A program made the position numbers and the translations under genes. From positions 496,001-560,000 of the forward strand of contig NZ_CP065139.1 of NCBI RefSeq assembly GCF_015693305.1: a stretch of 64,000 bases of DNA. The letters run 5' to 3'. The DNA comes from Sphingobium sp. Cam5-1. GTDB taxonomy: Bacteria; Pseudomonadota; Alphaproteobacteria; Sphingomonadales; Sphingomonadaceae. How positions within the stretch are numbered: the first letter of the stretch is position 1; each line of letters starts with the position of its first letter. Under the pieces are notes generated by a model. The model saw nothing but the letters and a program-made list of their open reading frames with translations, did no database searches and had not been told where the DNA came from. Shown piece after piece: positions 25,759 through 36,407 of this stretch.

Positions 25759-26994
25759 TTATTGCTTCTCCAGATCGCGGTAGGCCGCCGCGACAATCTC
25801 AGGCCGCATGCTGCCGTTCAGCCAGGATGGCCAATATTGCGTGAGGTACAAGAGGAAGAACTTGCGCTCCGGGTCCATCCAGCATGCCGTCCCCGCAGCA
25901 CCCGGCCAACCGAACACACCGGCGGGCACCGCGCCCGGCCAGTCGAAGAAGCTGTTGGTCTGCTCGCTCGCTGCCAAGGAAACGGACATGCCCGCGCCCA
26001 TTCCGACATTGGACAGCGTATAACCGATCGGCACGTCCACATGCGTCACCGCTTCGGGCAGCAGGTTCGACCGTGCGATCCGCACCGTTTCCGGCTTTAG
26101 TAAGCGCACGCCGTCCAGTTCGCCCTCATTGAGCAGCATGGCCGCAAAGCGCGAATAATCATGCGCAGTCGACACAAGGCCGCCGCCACCCGACGGATAA
26201 TAAGGCCGCGCATAGAGACTGTCCGCCGCATCATCGGCCAATGCCCATGTGCCGTCCTCCTGCTGCTGGGGGAGATCAGCAAAGCGGGCGGCCTGATCCG
26301 CCGTGATGGAAAAGCCCGTGTCCACCATGCCCAGCGGATCGAACAGCCGCGTCTTCAGGAAGGTATCGAACGGCATGCCCGACGCCACTTCGATCACCAG
26401 CCCAAGCACGTCCAGCGCGACGCTGTAATCGAACCGCGTGCCGGGATCGGTTGCCAAGGGCAGCGCGGCAATACGCTCGCCCAATTCGGCAAGCGTTGCC
26501 GGCACCGGGAGATCGCCCGGACCCGGCACCCAGTCCCGCGAACCCGGCGCCACGCCATGCTTCGTATAAAGCTCGCCCAGCGTCATGCCATCCATGCCAA
26601 AGCCCGCCGTATGGGTCAGCAGGTGGCGAACGGTAATCGGGCGCGCCGCAGGCCGCGTCACTTCCGGGTCATCACCCTCGATGACGCGCATCTCGGCAAA
26701 TGCCGGGAGTATTTCGCCGATCGGCTGGTCCAGCCCGATGATGCCATCCTCGATCAGCATCATCGCGCCGATGCCGGTGATCGGCTTCGACTGCGAAAAG
26801 ACGCGGAAGATGGACCGCTCGTCCACGCCATCCTTTCGCGCATAGCCCAGCACGCCTTCGCCATGGTAGCGGACCGGGCCGTCCACGGTTCCCCATGCAA
26901 GGATGCCGCCCGATATGACGCCCTGCTCGACAAATTCGCGCAGCTTCGCCTCGGTTTCCGGCAAATTGGTCACATCCCGGCTGGTCTCGGTCAT
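25759..26994 (-). CDS. Serine hydrolase of the beta-lactamase/esterase (EstB-like) family
   Basis: 411 residues, no signal peptide, so cytoplasmic. The nucleophile motif SxxK is SQSK (about residue 68), the Tyr motif is in FDYSVALDVLG, and the C-terminal FGWPGAAGTACWMDP resembles the class C esterase family. Such proteins act as carboxylesterases on small esters or lactones instead of antibiotics. In this operon it could hydrolyse an ester made by a Baeyer-Villiger enzyme (inference). It stands between two SDR genes. Confidence 0.88.
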   Translation of the reverse strand: MTETSRDVTNLPETEAKLREFVEQGVISGGILAWGTVDGPVRYHGEGVLGYARKDGVDERSIFRVFSQSKPITGIGAMMLIEDGIIGLDQPIGEILPAFAEMRVIEGDDPEVTRPAARPITVRHLLTHTAGFGMDGMTLGELYTKHGVAPGSRDWVPGPGDLPVPATLAELGERIAALPLATDPGTRFDYSVALDVLGLVIEVASGMPFDTFLKTRLFDPLGMVDTGFSITADQAARFADLPQQQEDGTWALADDAADSLYARPYYPSGGGGLVSTAHDYSRFAAMLLNEGELDGVRLLKPETVRIARSNLLPEAVTHVDVPIGYTLSNVGMGAGMSVSLAASEQTNSFFDWPGAVPAGVFGWPGAAGTACWMDPERKFFLLYLTQYWPSWLNGSMRPEIVAAAYRDLEKQ

Positions 26995-27034
26995 GGCAGA
27001 AATCCTTCTTACGCACCCAATTGATGGCGAACGG

Positions 27035-27796
27035 TCAGCGCGGTCCCATGCGGATCGCGCCGTCCAGACGGATCACCTCTCCGTTCAGCATCGGATTTTC
27101 AATGATATTCTGAACCAGCTTCGCAAATTCTTCCGGTTTACCGAGCCGCGAAGGGTGCGGAACCTGCTTGCCCAGCGAATCCTGCGTCGCCTGTGGCAGG
27201 CCTTGCATCATCGGCGTCAGGAAAATGCCCGGCGCGATCGTCATCACGCGAATGCGATGTTGCGCCAGGTCTCGCGCGATCGGCAGAGTCATGCCCACGA
27301 CACCACCCTTGGACGCCGAATAGGCAGCCTGCCCGATCTGTCCATCAAAAGCAGCTACCGATGCGGTGTTGACGATCACGCCAGCTTCTTCGCCTTCCCC
27401 GCCAGCAGCAGCCACCCGGGCGGCAAAGCGGGAAATAACGTTGAATGTGCCGATCAGGTTGATCTCGACAGCCTTGCGGAATGCGTCGAGTGGGTGAGGC
27501 GAACCATCCTTGCCCACGACACGAAAGCCCGGCGCGATGCCCGCGCAGTTCACCAGCACACGCGGCGTCCCCAGCTGCGCCTCTGCCGCCGCCAATCCTG
27601 CGTCCACGGATTCCGCGCTGGTCACATCCACATGGTGAAAGCTGCCGCCCAACCGTTGCGCAAGCGCGGTGCCAGCTTCCTCGTTCAAGTCGAATATCGC
27701 GACGCGAGCGCCAAGCTCGGACAGCCTTTCAGCAGTCGCACTGCCCAGCCCCGAAGCGCCGCCGGTGACGACAGCGCACAAATTCTTAATGTCCAC
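27035..27796 (-). CDS. 3-hydroxyacyl-CoA dehydrogenase type 2-like SDR
   Basis: 253 residues. It matches the HSD10/type-2 3-hydroxyacyl-CoA dehydrogenase group: VVTGGASGLGSATAERL, VNCAGIAPGFRVVGKDG, and the active site ASVAAFDGQIGQAAYSASKGG, with the group's characteristic IAPGIFLTPMMQGLP. Expected to oxidise (S)-3-hydroxyacyl-CoA with NAD in beta-oxidation. Neighbours (crotonase, acyl-CoA dehydrogenase) complete such a cycle in the same operon. Confidence 0.92.
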   Translation of the reverse strand: MDIKNLCAVVTGGASGLGSATAERLSELGARVAIFDLNEEAGTALAQRLGGSFHHVDVTSAESVDAGLAAAEAQLGTPRVLVNCAGIAPGFRVVGKDGSPHPLDAFRKAVEINLIGTFNVISRFAARVAAAGGEGEEAGVIVNTASVAAFDGQIGQAAYSASKGGVVGMTLPIARDLAQHRIRVMTIAPGIFLTPMMQGLPQATQDSLGKQVPHPSRLGKPEEFAKLVQNIIENPMLNGEVIRLDGAIRMGPR

Positions 27797-27813
27797 GACC
27801 GTTCCTCCCTGGC

Positions 27814-28233
27814 TTAGAAATCAAGGCTGAACGACTGGTCGAACTGAACGAAGCGATGTGCGATCTTCCACCCGTCGCCGGTCTTCACCACCGTGTCCCG
27901 CTGACGGCCGCTCACGACGATCTTGGCGCTCATCGGCGCTTGCCCCGCATTGACGTTCATAAAAGCATATTCGGCATGTACCGCGCCGTCCCTCTCGGAC
28001 ACGATCATGTTGAAATTATAGTGACGGTTTTTGCCTTCGGTCTGATTGGCCGACTCCTTGGCATGCTCGACCTGAGCCTCGACGCCTTCATAGCGGATCG
28101 GCAGGCCTTCCAACTCCGTCACCACCTCGGGCGCAAAGAGGGTGGCAAGGCCTTCCCAATCGCCAAAGTCGGAACAGCGGGTGAAACGCGCGACCAGTTC
28201 CTGAATCGCGATTTTGTCTTCCAGCGTGATCAT
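27814..28233 (-). CDS. SnoaL-like / NTF2-fold protein
   Basis: 139 residues from ATG 28233, behind GGAGAG. The pattern ITLEDKIAIQELVARFTRCSDFGDWEGLATLFAPEVV is typical of SnoaL_4-type NTF2-like proteins, and the end GDGWKIAHRFVQFD of their last strand. The family includes isomerases, dehydratases and hydroxylase-like subunits, so the reaction is open. It is located between the crotonase and hydroxyacyl-CoA dehydrogenase genes. Confidence 0.85.
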   Translation of the reverse strand: MITLEDKIAIQELVARFTRCSDFGDWEGLATLFAPEVVTELEGLPIRYEGVEAQVEHAKESANQTEGKNRHYNFNMIVSERDGAVHAEYAFMNVNAGQAPMSAKIVVSGRQRDTVVKTGDGWKIAHRFVQFDQSFSLDF

Positions 28234-28252
28234 CTCAATTCTCTCCGTTGAA

Positions 28253-29137
28253 TTATTTTTCGCCATACCAGGGGAAGAAGGGCGGCATCTGCGACGCCTT
28301 ACCCGTGAATTCCGCTGGCCGCTTTTCATTAAAGGCGCGGACCCCTTCGCGGCCGTCCGCCTGACTGGTGTAGAACACCGCCAGCGATTCCGTCAGGTGC
28401 GCCTGCCACGGATCGGGCTGCGCGCTGTTGCGGTTCAGCATCTGCCGGATCAGCGCGATCGAAACGGGCGAGCGATCCTTGACCAGCGAGCGAGCAAAGG
28501 CCTTCGCCTCTTCAACCAGTATCTCGGCCGGGAACACGGCGCGCACCAGTCCCTTGTCATGCGCTTCGGCAGCATCGAAAATATCGGCCTTGTAAGCCCA
28601 TTCCAGCGCCTGCTCCAATCCGACGATGCGCGGCAGGAAGAAGGACGAGCACGCCTCCATCGTGATGCCCAGCCGTCCGAAGACAAAGCCGAAGCGCGCC
28701 TTGTCCGACGCGAAACGGAAATCCATCGGCAGCAGCATGGTCGAACCAATGCCGACCGCCGCGCCGTTCACCGCACCGACGATCGGCTTCAGGCAATCAT
28801 ACATCGCCATCGCCACGCGACCGCCCGTGTCCCGCACGCCTTTCAGGATGGCCGGATCTTCGCTGCGTTCACGCAGATCCTCCATCGTCGGTGTCATGCT
28901 CTCATCCAGGCCAAAGACATTGCCCCCGACCGACAGGTCCATGCCCGCACAGAAGGCACGGCCCTCACCCGTCACCACGATCACGCGCACCGCATCATCC
29001 TGGCTCGCCCGGCCATATGCGTCGATCAACTCTTCGCACATCTCGACCGTGAACGCGTTCAGCTTGTCGGGCCGGTTCAGCGTCAGCAGCAGGACGCCAT
29101 CATCCTCGACCTCATAGCGTATGGTTTTGTAGCTCAT
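28253..29137 (-). CDS. Crotonase-family enoyl-CoA hydratase/isomerase
   Basis: 294 residues. The oxyanion-hole segments are GRAFCAGMDLS and GAVNGAAVGIGSTMLL. Where hydratases carry two Glu residues, this protein has GIGST and GFVFGRLGITMEACSSFFLPRIVG. That leaves a Glu in the position used by enoyl-CoA isomerases, so an isomerase-like or variant activity is possible. Start 29137 has GGAGG 7 bases upstream; ATG 29143 overlaps the previous stop as ATGA and is the alternative. Confidence 0.88.
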   Translation of the reverse strand: MSYKTIRYEVEDDGVLLLTLNRPDKLNAFTVEMCEELIDAYGRASQDDAVRVIVVTGEGRAFCAGMDLSVGGNVFGLDESMTPTMEDLRERSEDPAILKGVRDTGGRVAMAMYDCLKPIVGAVNGAAVGIGSTMLLPMDFRFASDKARFGFVFGRLGITMEACSSFFLPRIVGLEQALEWAYKADIFDAAEAHDKGLVRAVFPAEILVEEAKAFARSLVKDRSPVSIALIRQMLNRNSAQPDPWQAHLTESLAVFYTSQADGREGVRAFNEKRPAEFTGKASQMPPFFPWYGEK

Positions 29138-29139
29138 GC

Positions 29140-30132
<993 letters not shown>

Positions 30133-31191
30133 TCAGGCCGCTTCCGCCTCGCTCCATCCCAATTGGGCGAGCAGGGGATATTGCGCCGCCAGTTCTTCTG
30201 CATGCGCTGATGCGGCCGTTCCGCGTAGTGCCCTTGCCTTAATGCCATGATAGATGGCCGCAAGCCGGAAAAGCGCGAAAGCGCGGTAAAAGCCCATATG
30301 GTTGATCCCGTCCCGCCCGGTCCTGCGGCAATAGGCGGCGATATACTCCTCCTCGGGCATCAATTTCAGCGAGGCGAAATCGACGCCCCGCAGGCCGGAA
30401 AGAATGGCAGGCGGCAGCCGGTACATCATCAGGTGATTGACGAAATCCGCCAACGGATGGCCAAGCGTCGAAAGCTCCCAATCCAGCACCGCCGCAACGC
30501 GTGGCTCGGTCGGATGGAACACCATATTGTCGGCCCGATAGTCGCCATGGACGATCCGGCTTTCATCGCCCGCCGGAATATTCGCTGGCAGCCATTCTAT
30601 CAGCCGGTCCATATTGACGTCGCGGCCAGCCGCCTCGTCATTCAGATACTGACGTGACCATCGCGCAATCTGCCGCTCGAAATAATTGCCCTTCTTCCCG
30701 AAATCATCGAGGCCCAGAGTCACGGGATCGAAATTGTGAAGCTGCGCCAAAGTCGCGTTCATCGCGTCGAAATAAGCAACCCGCTCTTCCGCCGCGACGG
30801 TTTCGAAACGCGAGTTCCAGAAAACACGCCCTTCGACGCACTCCATGACGTAGAACCAGCTGCCGATCACCGCATCGTCCGTGCAAAGCCCGTAGATGCG
30901 CGGCACCGGAAAACCTTGCTTGCCCAGCGCACCCATCACCCGCGCCTCGCGATCCACGGCATGGGCGCCGGGCACTGTCACGCCGGGCGGCTTGCGACGC
31001 ATGACGAAGGCACGGCCCGGAACGTCCAGCCGGAAGGTCGGATTGGACTGCCCGCCCTTGAACTGCCGCACGGTCAGCGGCCCCTCCGCCTCGGGAACAT
31101 GCTCCTTGAGCCATGCCCGCAACGCGCCTTCATCGAACCGATGCGCCTCGCGCACTTCGGAAAGCCCGGCGTTCAGCTCCTCGGCATTCAT
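30133..31191 (-). CDS. APH-family phosphotransferase paired with acyl-CoA dehydrogenase (LvaA-like)
   Basis: 352 residues. It has the kinase-like features of the aminoglycoside phosphotransferase superfamily: [12 protein letters not shown] nucleotide loop, catalytic [11 protein letters not shown] and metal-binding [15 protein letters not shown]. Close relatives are the N-terminal part of ACAD10/11 and LvaA of levulinate degradation, which phosphorylate 4-hydroxyacyl-CoA. Its ATG overlaps the acyl-CoA dehydrogenase stop by 4 bases, so the two are translationally coupled, as expected of this partnership. Substrate inferred only. Confidence 0.9.
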   Translation of the reverse strand: MNAEELNAGLSEVREAHRFDEGALRAWLKEHVPEAEGPLTVRQFKGGQSNPTFRLDVPGRAFVMRRKPPGVTVPGAHAVDREARVMGALGKQGFPVPRIYGLCTDDAVIGSWFYVMECVEGRVFWNSRFETVAAEERVAYFDAMNATLAQLHNFDPVTLGLDDFGKKGNYFERQIARWSRQYLNDEAAGRDVNMDRLIEWLPANIPAGDESRIVHGDYRADNMVFHPTEPRVAAVLDWELSTLGHPLADFVNHLMMYRLPPAILSGLRGVDFASLKLMPEEEYIAAYCRRTGRDGINHMGFYRAFALFRLAAIYHGIKARALRGTAASAHAEELAAQYPLLAQLGWSEAEAA

Positions 31192-32366
31192 GGCTTGGCC
31201 AGCGCCTCGCGCTTGATCTTCTTGGCGAGCGACCATTTATGCACCTGCGTCGGCCCGTCATAAATGCGGAACGCGCGGATTTCGCGGAACACCTGTTCGA
31301 CGATCGTGTCATGGCTCACACCCGTCCCGCCCATCACCTGCACGCAGCGGTCGGCCACTCGGAACAGCGTCTCGGACACAGCGACCTTCGCCATGGAGCT
31401 TTCCGTGATCGCCTTGTCCCCGGCGTCCAGCACATCCGCACACCAATCGATCATCAACTCGCACTGTTTCAGGTCGATCAGGTTGTCCGCCAGCATGAAT
31501 CCAACGCCCTCATGGTCGATCAGCGGCTTACCAAATGCCTGCCGCTTCACCGCATAGTCGGTCGCAATCTCGTTCGCCCGTGTCGCGGCACCCAGCCAAC
31601 GCATGCAGTGCGTCAGCCGCGCTGGAGCCAGCCGGACCTGCGCATAGGCAAAGCCCTCATGCGGCGCGCCCAGCACAGCCTCGGGCGGCAGGCGCAGATC
31701 ATCGATCTTCACCACCGCATGACCGCCCGGCATCGAACTGTCGATCGTGCCAATCAGCCTTTCCTGCACCAGCGCCGGATGCGGCAACGGAACGAGGAAC
31801 ATCGTCGCAGCCGCCGCGCCGTCATCCCGCTCCGTCTTCGCCATCAGGATAGCAAAGCTGGCTCCAGCAAATCCGGTGGCGAACGCCTTGCGCCCATTGA
31901 TCACCCATTCGCCGCCCTCCAGCCGCGCACGGGTCTGCATCATCGCCGGGTCCGATCCGGTCCCGCCTTCCGCCGCGAGTTCGGTCATCAGGAAACAGGA
32001 ACGCCCATTCCCCGCAACCATCGGGTCGAGATAGTGGCGCTTCTGCTCCGGCGTAGCGACCTTCCCCAGCAGGAACATATTGCCTTCATCGGGCGCATTG
32101 GTGTTGCAAGCAAGCGGCCCCAACGGCGACAATCCCGAAGCACGCAGCACCCGCGCCGCCGCCCGGTGGCTAAGGTGCGTTCCGTCGGCGCGGATATGCG
32201 GCGTCAGGACACCTGCGTCTCGCGCCTTGGCGCGCATTTCCTGCACCAGCGCGTCCAGCGGACCATGATCATCCCTTCGGTCGCCCGTCTCATAAGGAAC
32301 GACCACGTCGCGGACGAAATTTTCGACCTTGCGGGCAATCGCCGCGCCATCCTCATGATCTGCCAT
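31188..32366 (-). CDS. Acyl-CoA dehydrogenase (ACAD10/11- or LvaC-like)
   Basis: 392 residues. Recognisable segments are [64 protein letters not shown] and the C-terminal [41 protein letters not shown]. The GPTQVH end is shared with the ACAD10/11 group. First gene of the eight-gene operon; GGAG lies before ATG 32366. Together with the kinase it may convert a 4-hydroxyacyl-CoA to an enoyl/3-hydroxyacyl-CoA instead of simple desaturation. Confidence 0.9.
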   Translation of the reverse strand: MADHEDGAAIARKVENFVRDVVVPYETGDRRDDHGPLDALVQEMRAKARDAGVLTPHIRADGTHLSHRAAARVLRASGLSPLGPLACNTNAPDEGNMFLLGKVATPEQKRHYLDPMVAGNGRSCFLMTELAAEGGTGSDPAMMQTRARLEGGEWVINGRKAFATGFAGASFAILMAKTERDDGAAAATMFLVPLPHPALVQERLIGTIDSSMPGGHAVVKIDDLRLPPEAVLGAPHEGFAYAQVRLAPARLTHCMRWLGAATRANEIATDYAVKRQAFGKPLIDHEGVGFMLADNLIDLKQCELMIDWCADVLDAGDKAITESSMAKVAVSETLFRVADRCVQVMGGTGVSHDTIVEQVFREIRAFRIYDGPTQVHKWSLAKKIKREALAKP

Positions 32367-32391
32367 GGCTCGTCTCCGCTCCTTATCGTTT

Positions 32392-32456
32392 CTTGGCGCT
32401 TGCCAAGGGAAGAAGCACAATGCAAGGTGTAATTAGAAAGCCGTCAAAGAGCTTTC
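32392..32456. promoter_or_regulatory. Two dyads in the divergent promoter gap of the acyl-CoA dehydrogenase and ligase genes
   Basis: CTTGGC-N4-GCCAAG (32392-32407) and GAAAGC-N9-GCTTTC (32436-32456) both lie in the 136-base gap between divergent genes. They are candidate operators; neither matches the TTCCG dyad of the right-hand block. Confidence 0.3.
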
Positions 32457-32502
32457 GTGCCCATCATAGCACAGCTGGCCGGGCGGAGAGGACCGACAAG
32501 AG

Positions 32503-34098
32503 ATGAAGCATTTGCAACTCCGCAAGGAAGTGCATCACGGCAGGCTGGTCGATTGTCACCAGGATCGCCCGGCAGACATTTACGCCATGTTCCTGAACGC
32601 CGTCAGCCGCTCGCCCGACGCGATCGCCCTGGTCGATGGCGAAGACCGATGGAGCTATACTTTCCTCGCCACCCGCGTCGCCGCCTGCGCCGCGCGTTTG
32701 ACATCCCTCGACCTCACGGCAGGCGACAGGCTCGCCATCCTCCTCTCCAACCGCGCCGATTATTCCACCCTGCTTCTGGCGGCGGCAAGACTCGGCCTGA
32801 TCGCCGTGCCCATGAACATTCGCCAGCGCGCGCCCGAAACCGCTTACCTGCTCGATGACAGTGGCGCCGCGGCCATCATCTATGACGACGCGCTGGAAGA
32901 CCAACTGCCCGGCCGCTCCGACCACCCCCAACTGCGCCACTGGCTCCGCTATTCCGATGAAGCTGCCCTTTGGTCCGACGCCACAGCCGAAGTGCTGACC
33001 GACGCCCCACACCGCTCGGGCGTTGGCGAAGATGACCCCTTCTGCATCCTCTACACCTCCGGCACCACCGGCCGCCCCAAGGGCGCGGTGCTCACGCATC
33101 TTGGCCTCGTCACCAACTGCATCGGCAGCCAGCAGCACCTGCAATTGAAGGATGGCGAGTCGATGATCCTCGCCGTCCCTGCCTCGCACGTGACCGGCAT
33201 CGCCCTTGTTCTGATGCTCGGCATCCGGGTTGCGGGCAAGATAGTCATGCAGCAGGCATTCAAGGCCCGCCCTTTCCTCGAACTCGCGCAGGCCGAACAC
33301 ATGAGCTACGCCATCATGGTCCCGGCCATGTATAAGCTCTGCCTGATGGAACCCGATTTTGCGGACTTCGACTTGTCGAGCTGGCGCATCGGCGCGTTCG
33401 GCGGGGCGCCGATGGCTGAATCCAGCATCGAAACACTCGCCGCCCAGCTTCCGCAACTGACGCTGGTCAACATCTACGGATCGACTGAAACCTCATCCCC
33501 CGCCGTCATGATGCCGCTTGGCGACTGTCCCGCCCATCCCGACAAGGTCGGCAAGGCCCTGCCCTACGCCGACATCATCATCATGGACGACCAAGGCCGC
33601 GAATGCCCACGCGGCGAGCAAGGCGAAATCTGGATCGCGGGCGCGATGACGATACCACGCTATTGGAACAACCCCGAAGCGACCGAGAAAGGCTTTACCG
33701 GCGGCTATTGGAGATCCGGCGACATCGGCACCATGGACGCGAACGGCTATATCCGCGTGCTCGACCGTATGAAGGACATGATCAACCGGGGCGGCTTCAA
33801 AATCTATTCGATCGAGGTCGAAAACATGCTCATGTCGCATGAGGCCGTCACCGAGGCCGTTGTGATCGGCAGGCCCTGCCCCGTCCTGGGCGAACGGGTC
33901 GAAGCGTTCGTTGTCGCACCCGGCCAGGTAGACGGCACTGGCCTGCGCGACTTCTGCGCACGGCATCTGTCCGACTACAAGGTGCCCGACCATGTCTACA
34001 TCGTGGAGGGGCCTCTTCCCCGCAATGCCAATGGCAAGCTGCTGAAAACCGCGGTTCGCGAATGGCTGCCCCAAATGGCAGGGGACAAGCCCGCTTGA
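32503..34098 (+). CDS. AMP-forming acyl-CoA synthetase
   Basis: 531 residues, class I adenylate-forming enzyme. The P-loop ILYTSGTTGRPKGAV, the core NIYGSTETSSPAVMM, YWRSGDIGTMDANGYIRVLDRMKDMINRGGFKIYSIEVE and the catalytic C-terminal Lys in PRNANGKLLKTAVRE are complete. It activates a carboxylic acid to its CoA thioester with ATP, feeding beta-oxidation. Divergent from the operon starting at 32366. The acid is unknown; size and class do not discriminate fatty, aromatic or alicyclic acids. Confidence 0.93.
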   Translation: MKHLQLRKEVHHGRLVDCHQDRPADIYAMFLNAVSRSPDAIALVDGEDRWSYTFLATRVAACAARLTSLDLTAGDRLAILLSNRADYSTLLLAAARLGLIAVPMNIRQRAPETAYLLDDSGAAAIIYDDALEDQLPGRSDHPQLRHWLRYSDEAALWSDATAEVLTDAPHRSGVGEDDPFCILYTSGTTGRPKGAVLTHLGLVTNCIGSQQHLQLKDGESMILAVPASHVTGIALVLMLGIRVAGKIVMQQAFKARPFLELAQAEHMSYAIMVPAMYKLCLMEPDFADFDLSSWRIGAFGGAPMAESSIETLAAQLPQLTLVNIYGSTETSSPAVMMPLGDCPAHPDKVGKALPYADIIIMDDQGRECPRGEQGEIWIAGAMTIPRYWNNPEATEKGFTGGYWRSGDIGTMDANGYIRVLDRMKDMINRGGFKIYSIEVENMLMSHEAVTEAVVIGRPCPVLGERVEAFVVAPGQVDGTGLRDFCARHLSDYKVPDHVYIVEGPLPRNANGKLLKTAVREWLPQMAGDKPA

Positions 34099-34233
34099 AT
34101 TACATTGCATGTTGTCATATCTTGCAGGTCGGAGCGAAATAAGTTAGGATTCACTCAGTTACCGAACCGCCACTGCTTTCGCAGGCAACACATCAAAAGG
34201 CGGCCGACGATACAGGTACTCAGGAGAGTTCAC

Positions 34234-35280
34234 ATGACGACCCAGTTCCGCCCAGTGGCCCCGCCCCAGATCATCGAGAACGCCTATACGCAGGACCAGC
34301 ATCGTCGCATGCTGAACGTCGTGCGGGAAAACGGCCCCTGGTCGCTGATCCTGGCACAACATTTCAAGTCACCCGAAGAAGTCGTTGCGACGACCTCAGG
34401 CGGCCTTCCGGCAAGCTTTACCCCCACATGGGACATGTTCCTTTCGCCGGTATTCCGTGGCTATTTCGCGCAAGGATCGACAGTCCAGCATCCCGATATC
34501 GAAGACTGCTTCTTCAACAAGAAATTCCTCGATCTGGTTCGGGGATATTGGAAGGCCGAATACGCCCGGCCCGAAAATATGCTGTTCAACATTCAGGGGC
34601 CGTGTCCCGGCGCTGGGGCGCCCCATGTTGACGCCACTCGCTTCCGGGGCGTTTCGATGCAGACATCGCCCGTATGGCTGATGAACATCATGGTGAAATC
34701 CGGCCTGTTCGAACATTGGCGCGCCAAAAAGGCGCAAGTGATCACCTGGTATTATAAGGGCAAGATCGGCGGCGGCTTCAACTACTGGCCCGATGGCCCG
34801 CAGGGTCAGCCCGCGCAGATCAAGGCGCCCATGTGGAGCCGCGCGGTCGTCGTCGAAAATGAAATGATGTACCACACGGCGGAAGCCAGCGGCCCCGCCG
34901 CCCTGCGCCGACCCGAAGGGCTCGCGATCAATTCGCTCATGAGCGCCGATCCCGACGATCCCAATGGCTGGCAGATCACCACGGATGGCAAGGTCATCCG
35001 GAAGATACCGGAAGACGAATTCCGCTTCCTCATCCACTGGGGCGCGGACATCTTCATGGACTATAGCGAACTGAAGCGCTCGCTGGACCATACCGACGAC
35101 ATCAGCCATGATCAGGTGTTCGACATGCTGATCGCCGATCTGCGCGCACGCGGCGCCACGTTCGAAGTGCCCACCGATCCGCTGACCGATCAACAGTTCA
35201 TCCGCTTGCTCGTCCAGACCTACGACCCCGGCAAACCGTCCATCTTCCCGCCGGAACCGGAGGAAGCACTGGCCGCCTGA
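34234..35280 (+). CDS. Uncharacterised protein with HxD...H pattern, paralogue 1
   Basis: 348 residues from ATG 34234, behind AGGAGAG. I do not recognise the family. It contains GAPHVDATRFRGVSM, then KKAQVITWYYKGKIGGGFNYWPDGP and MMYHTAEASGPAALRRPEG. The HVD and later His followed by Arg fit the iron and 2-oxoglutarate ligands of a jelly-roll oxygenase, but this is inference. The neighbouring gene is a clear paralogue with the same residues (GHIDGRSWRG, MFHRGEASG). No signal peptide. Both lie in a plus-strand run after the ligase. Confidence 0.8.
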   Translation: MTTQFRPVAPPQIIENAYTQDQHRRMLNVVRENGPWSLILAQHFKSPEEVVATTSGGLPASFTPTWDMFLSPVFRGYFAQGSTVQHPDIEDCFFNKKFLDLVRGYWKAEYARPENMLFNIQGPCPGAGAPHVDATRFRGVSMQTSPVWLMNIMVKSGLFEHWRAKKAQVITWYYKGKIGGGFNYWPDGPQGQPAQIKAPMWSRAVVVENEMMYHTAEASGPAALRRPEGLAINSLMSADPDDPNGWQITTDGKVIRKIPEDEFRFLIHWGADIFMDYSELKRSLDHTDDISHDQVFDMLIADLRARGATFEVPTDPLTDQQFIRLLVQTYDPGKPSIFPPEPEEALAA

Positions 35281-35339
35281 CAAACAGGTGCATGCACGGC
35301 GGCGGCGGCATATAGTTCGAATGAAAATGGAGAGGCCCC

Positions 35340-36407
35340 ATGGAAATATCGAAGCGCCGCCGCCCCATGACCCCGATCGTGCCGCCCCGGCCGATCAGTA
35401 ACATCTACACGGATGACGAATATGCGCGGATGATCGGCATCCTGCGCACCAAAGGGCCATGGCAACTGATCCAGGCCATCCACTTCAAATCCGCTGAAGA
35501 AATGCTCGCCGTGTCCAGCCCATCGGGCGGACGGAATGAAGGGCTGACACTGTCGGACCTCCTAACCCCCGCCTTTCGCGGCACCTTCGGCAATAACGGC
35601 CTGCCCTATATCGAAGAAGCGCATGAGATCTTCTACAGCCGCAAATTGCTGGATCTTGTGAAGGCGATGCACGGCGCCCGCTACGGCGCGCCCTACCTAT
35701 TCCAGTTCAACATCAACGCGCCGTCGCATGGCTATGATCCGGGCCATATCGATGGCCGCAGCTGGCGCGGACTCGACCCGACCAACATGCCCGCATGGCT
35801 GGGCGCGGTCATGGCCAAGTCCGGGCTGTTTGACTCATGGGAAGTAAAAGCCGGCCAGGTCATCTCCTGGTACTATAATTCGGACATCGACGGCGGCTTC
35901 ACCTATTGGCCCGACGGGCCTGACCAAGCACCGCAGCGGCTGTCCGCCCCGATCTGGAACAGCGGCCTTGTGACCGACAACCAGCATATGTTCCACCGGG
36001 GCGAAGCGTCCGGCCTGCCTGAACGGCGCGATATGGCGGCGGGCATGACGCTGCAATCAATGATAGAGGCGGATGGCGAAGACGGCTGGCGCATCATCGA
36101 CGGTGACCGCGTCCTCGCCCGCTATGAGGCCAGCGACATGCGCATGCTCTTCCACTATAGCGCGCATGTGTTCACCGACATGGCGGACCTGAAGCGCTTC
36201 TACGATCACACCGACGACCTGACCACCGATCAGGCGTTCGACATCATGATCGCCGACCTGAAGGCAAAGGGCATTCCCGTTGCCATCCCGACCGATCCCA
36301 TGTCGGACCCGAGCTTCATCGCCACGCTGACGGCAGCCTATGCGACGTCGCCGACCAGCTATCATCCCGAAGCGCCGCTCCACACGCGCCCGCAAATGGC
36401 CGCCTGA
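35340..36407 (+). CDS. Uncharacterised protein with HxD...H pattern, paralogue 2
   Basis: 355 residues; GGAGAGG lies 5 bases before ATG 35340. It aligns by eye with the upstream gene over its whole length: N-terminal YxDxxxxRM, GPWxLIxAxHFKSxEE, HxD, AxVMxKSGLFxxWxxKxxQVIxWYY, GGFxYWPDGP, xHxxEASG, and the C-terminal DHTDDxxxDQxFDxxIADLxAxG. The conserved HID and FHRGEASG support a metal site. The tandem pair may form a heterodimer or act on successive substrates. Its stop overlaps the next SDR gene by one base. Confidence 0.8.
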   Translation: MEISKRRRPMTPIVPPRPISNIYTDDEYARMIGILRTKGPWQLIQAIHFKSAEEMLAVSSPSGGRNEGLTLSDLLTPAFRGTFGNNGLPYIEEAHEIFYSRKLLDLVKAMHGARYGAPYLFQFNINAPSHGYDPGHIDGRSWRGLDPTNMPAWLGAVMAKSGLFDSWEVKAGQVISWYYNSDIDGGFTYWPDGPDQAPQRLSAPIWNSGLVTDNQHMFHRGEASGLPERRDMAAGMTLQSMIEADGEDGWRIIDGDRVLARYEASDMRMLFHYSAHVFTDMADLKRFYDHTDDLTTDQAFDIMIADLKAKGIPVAIPTDPMSDPSFIATLTAAYATSPTSYHPEAPLHTRPQMAA

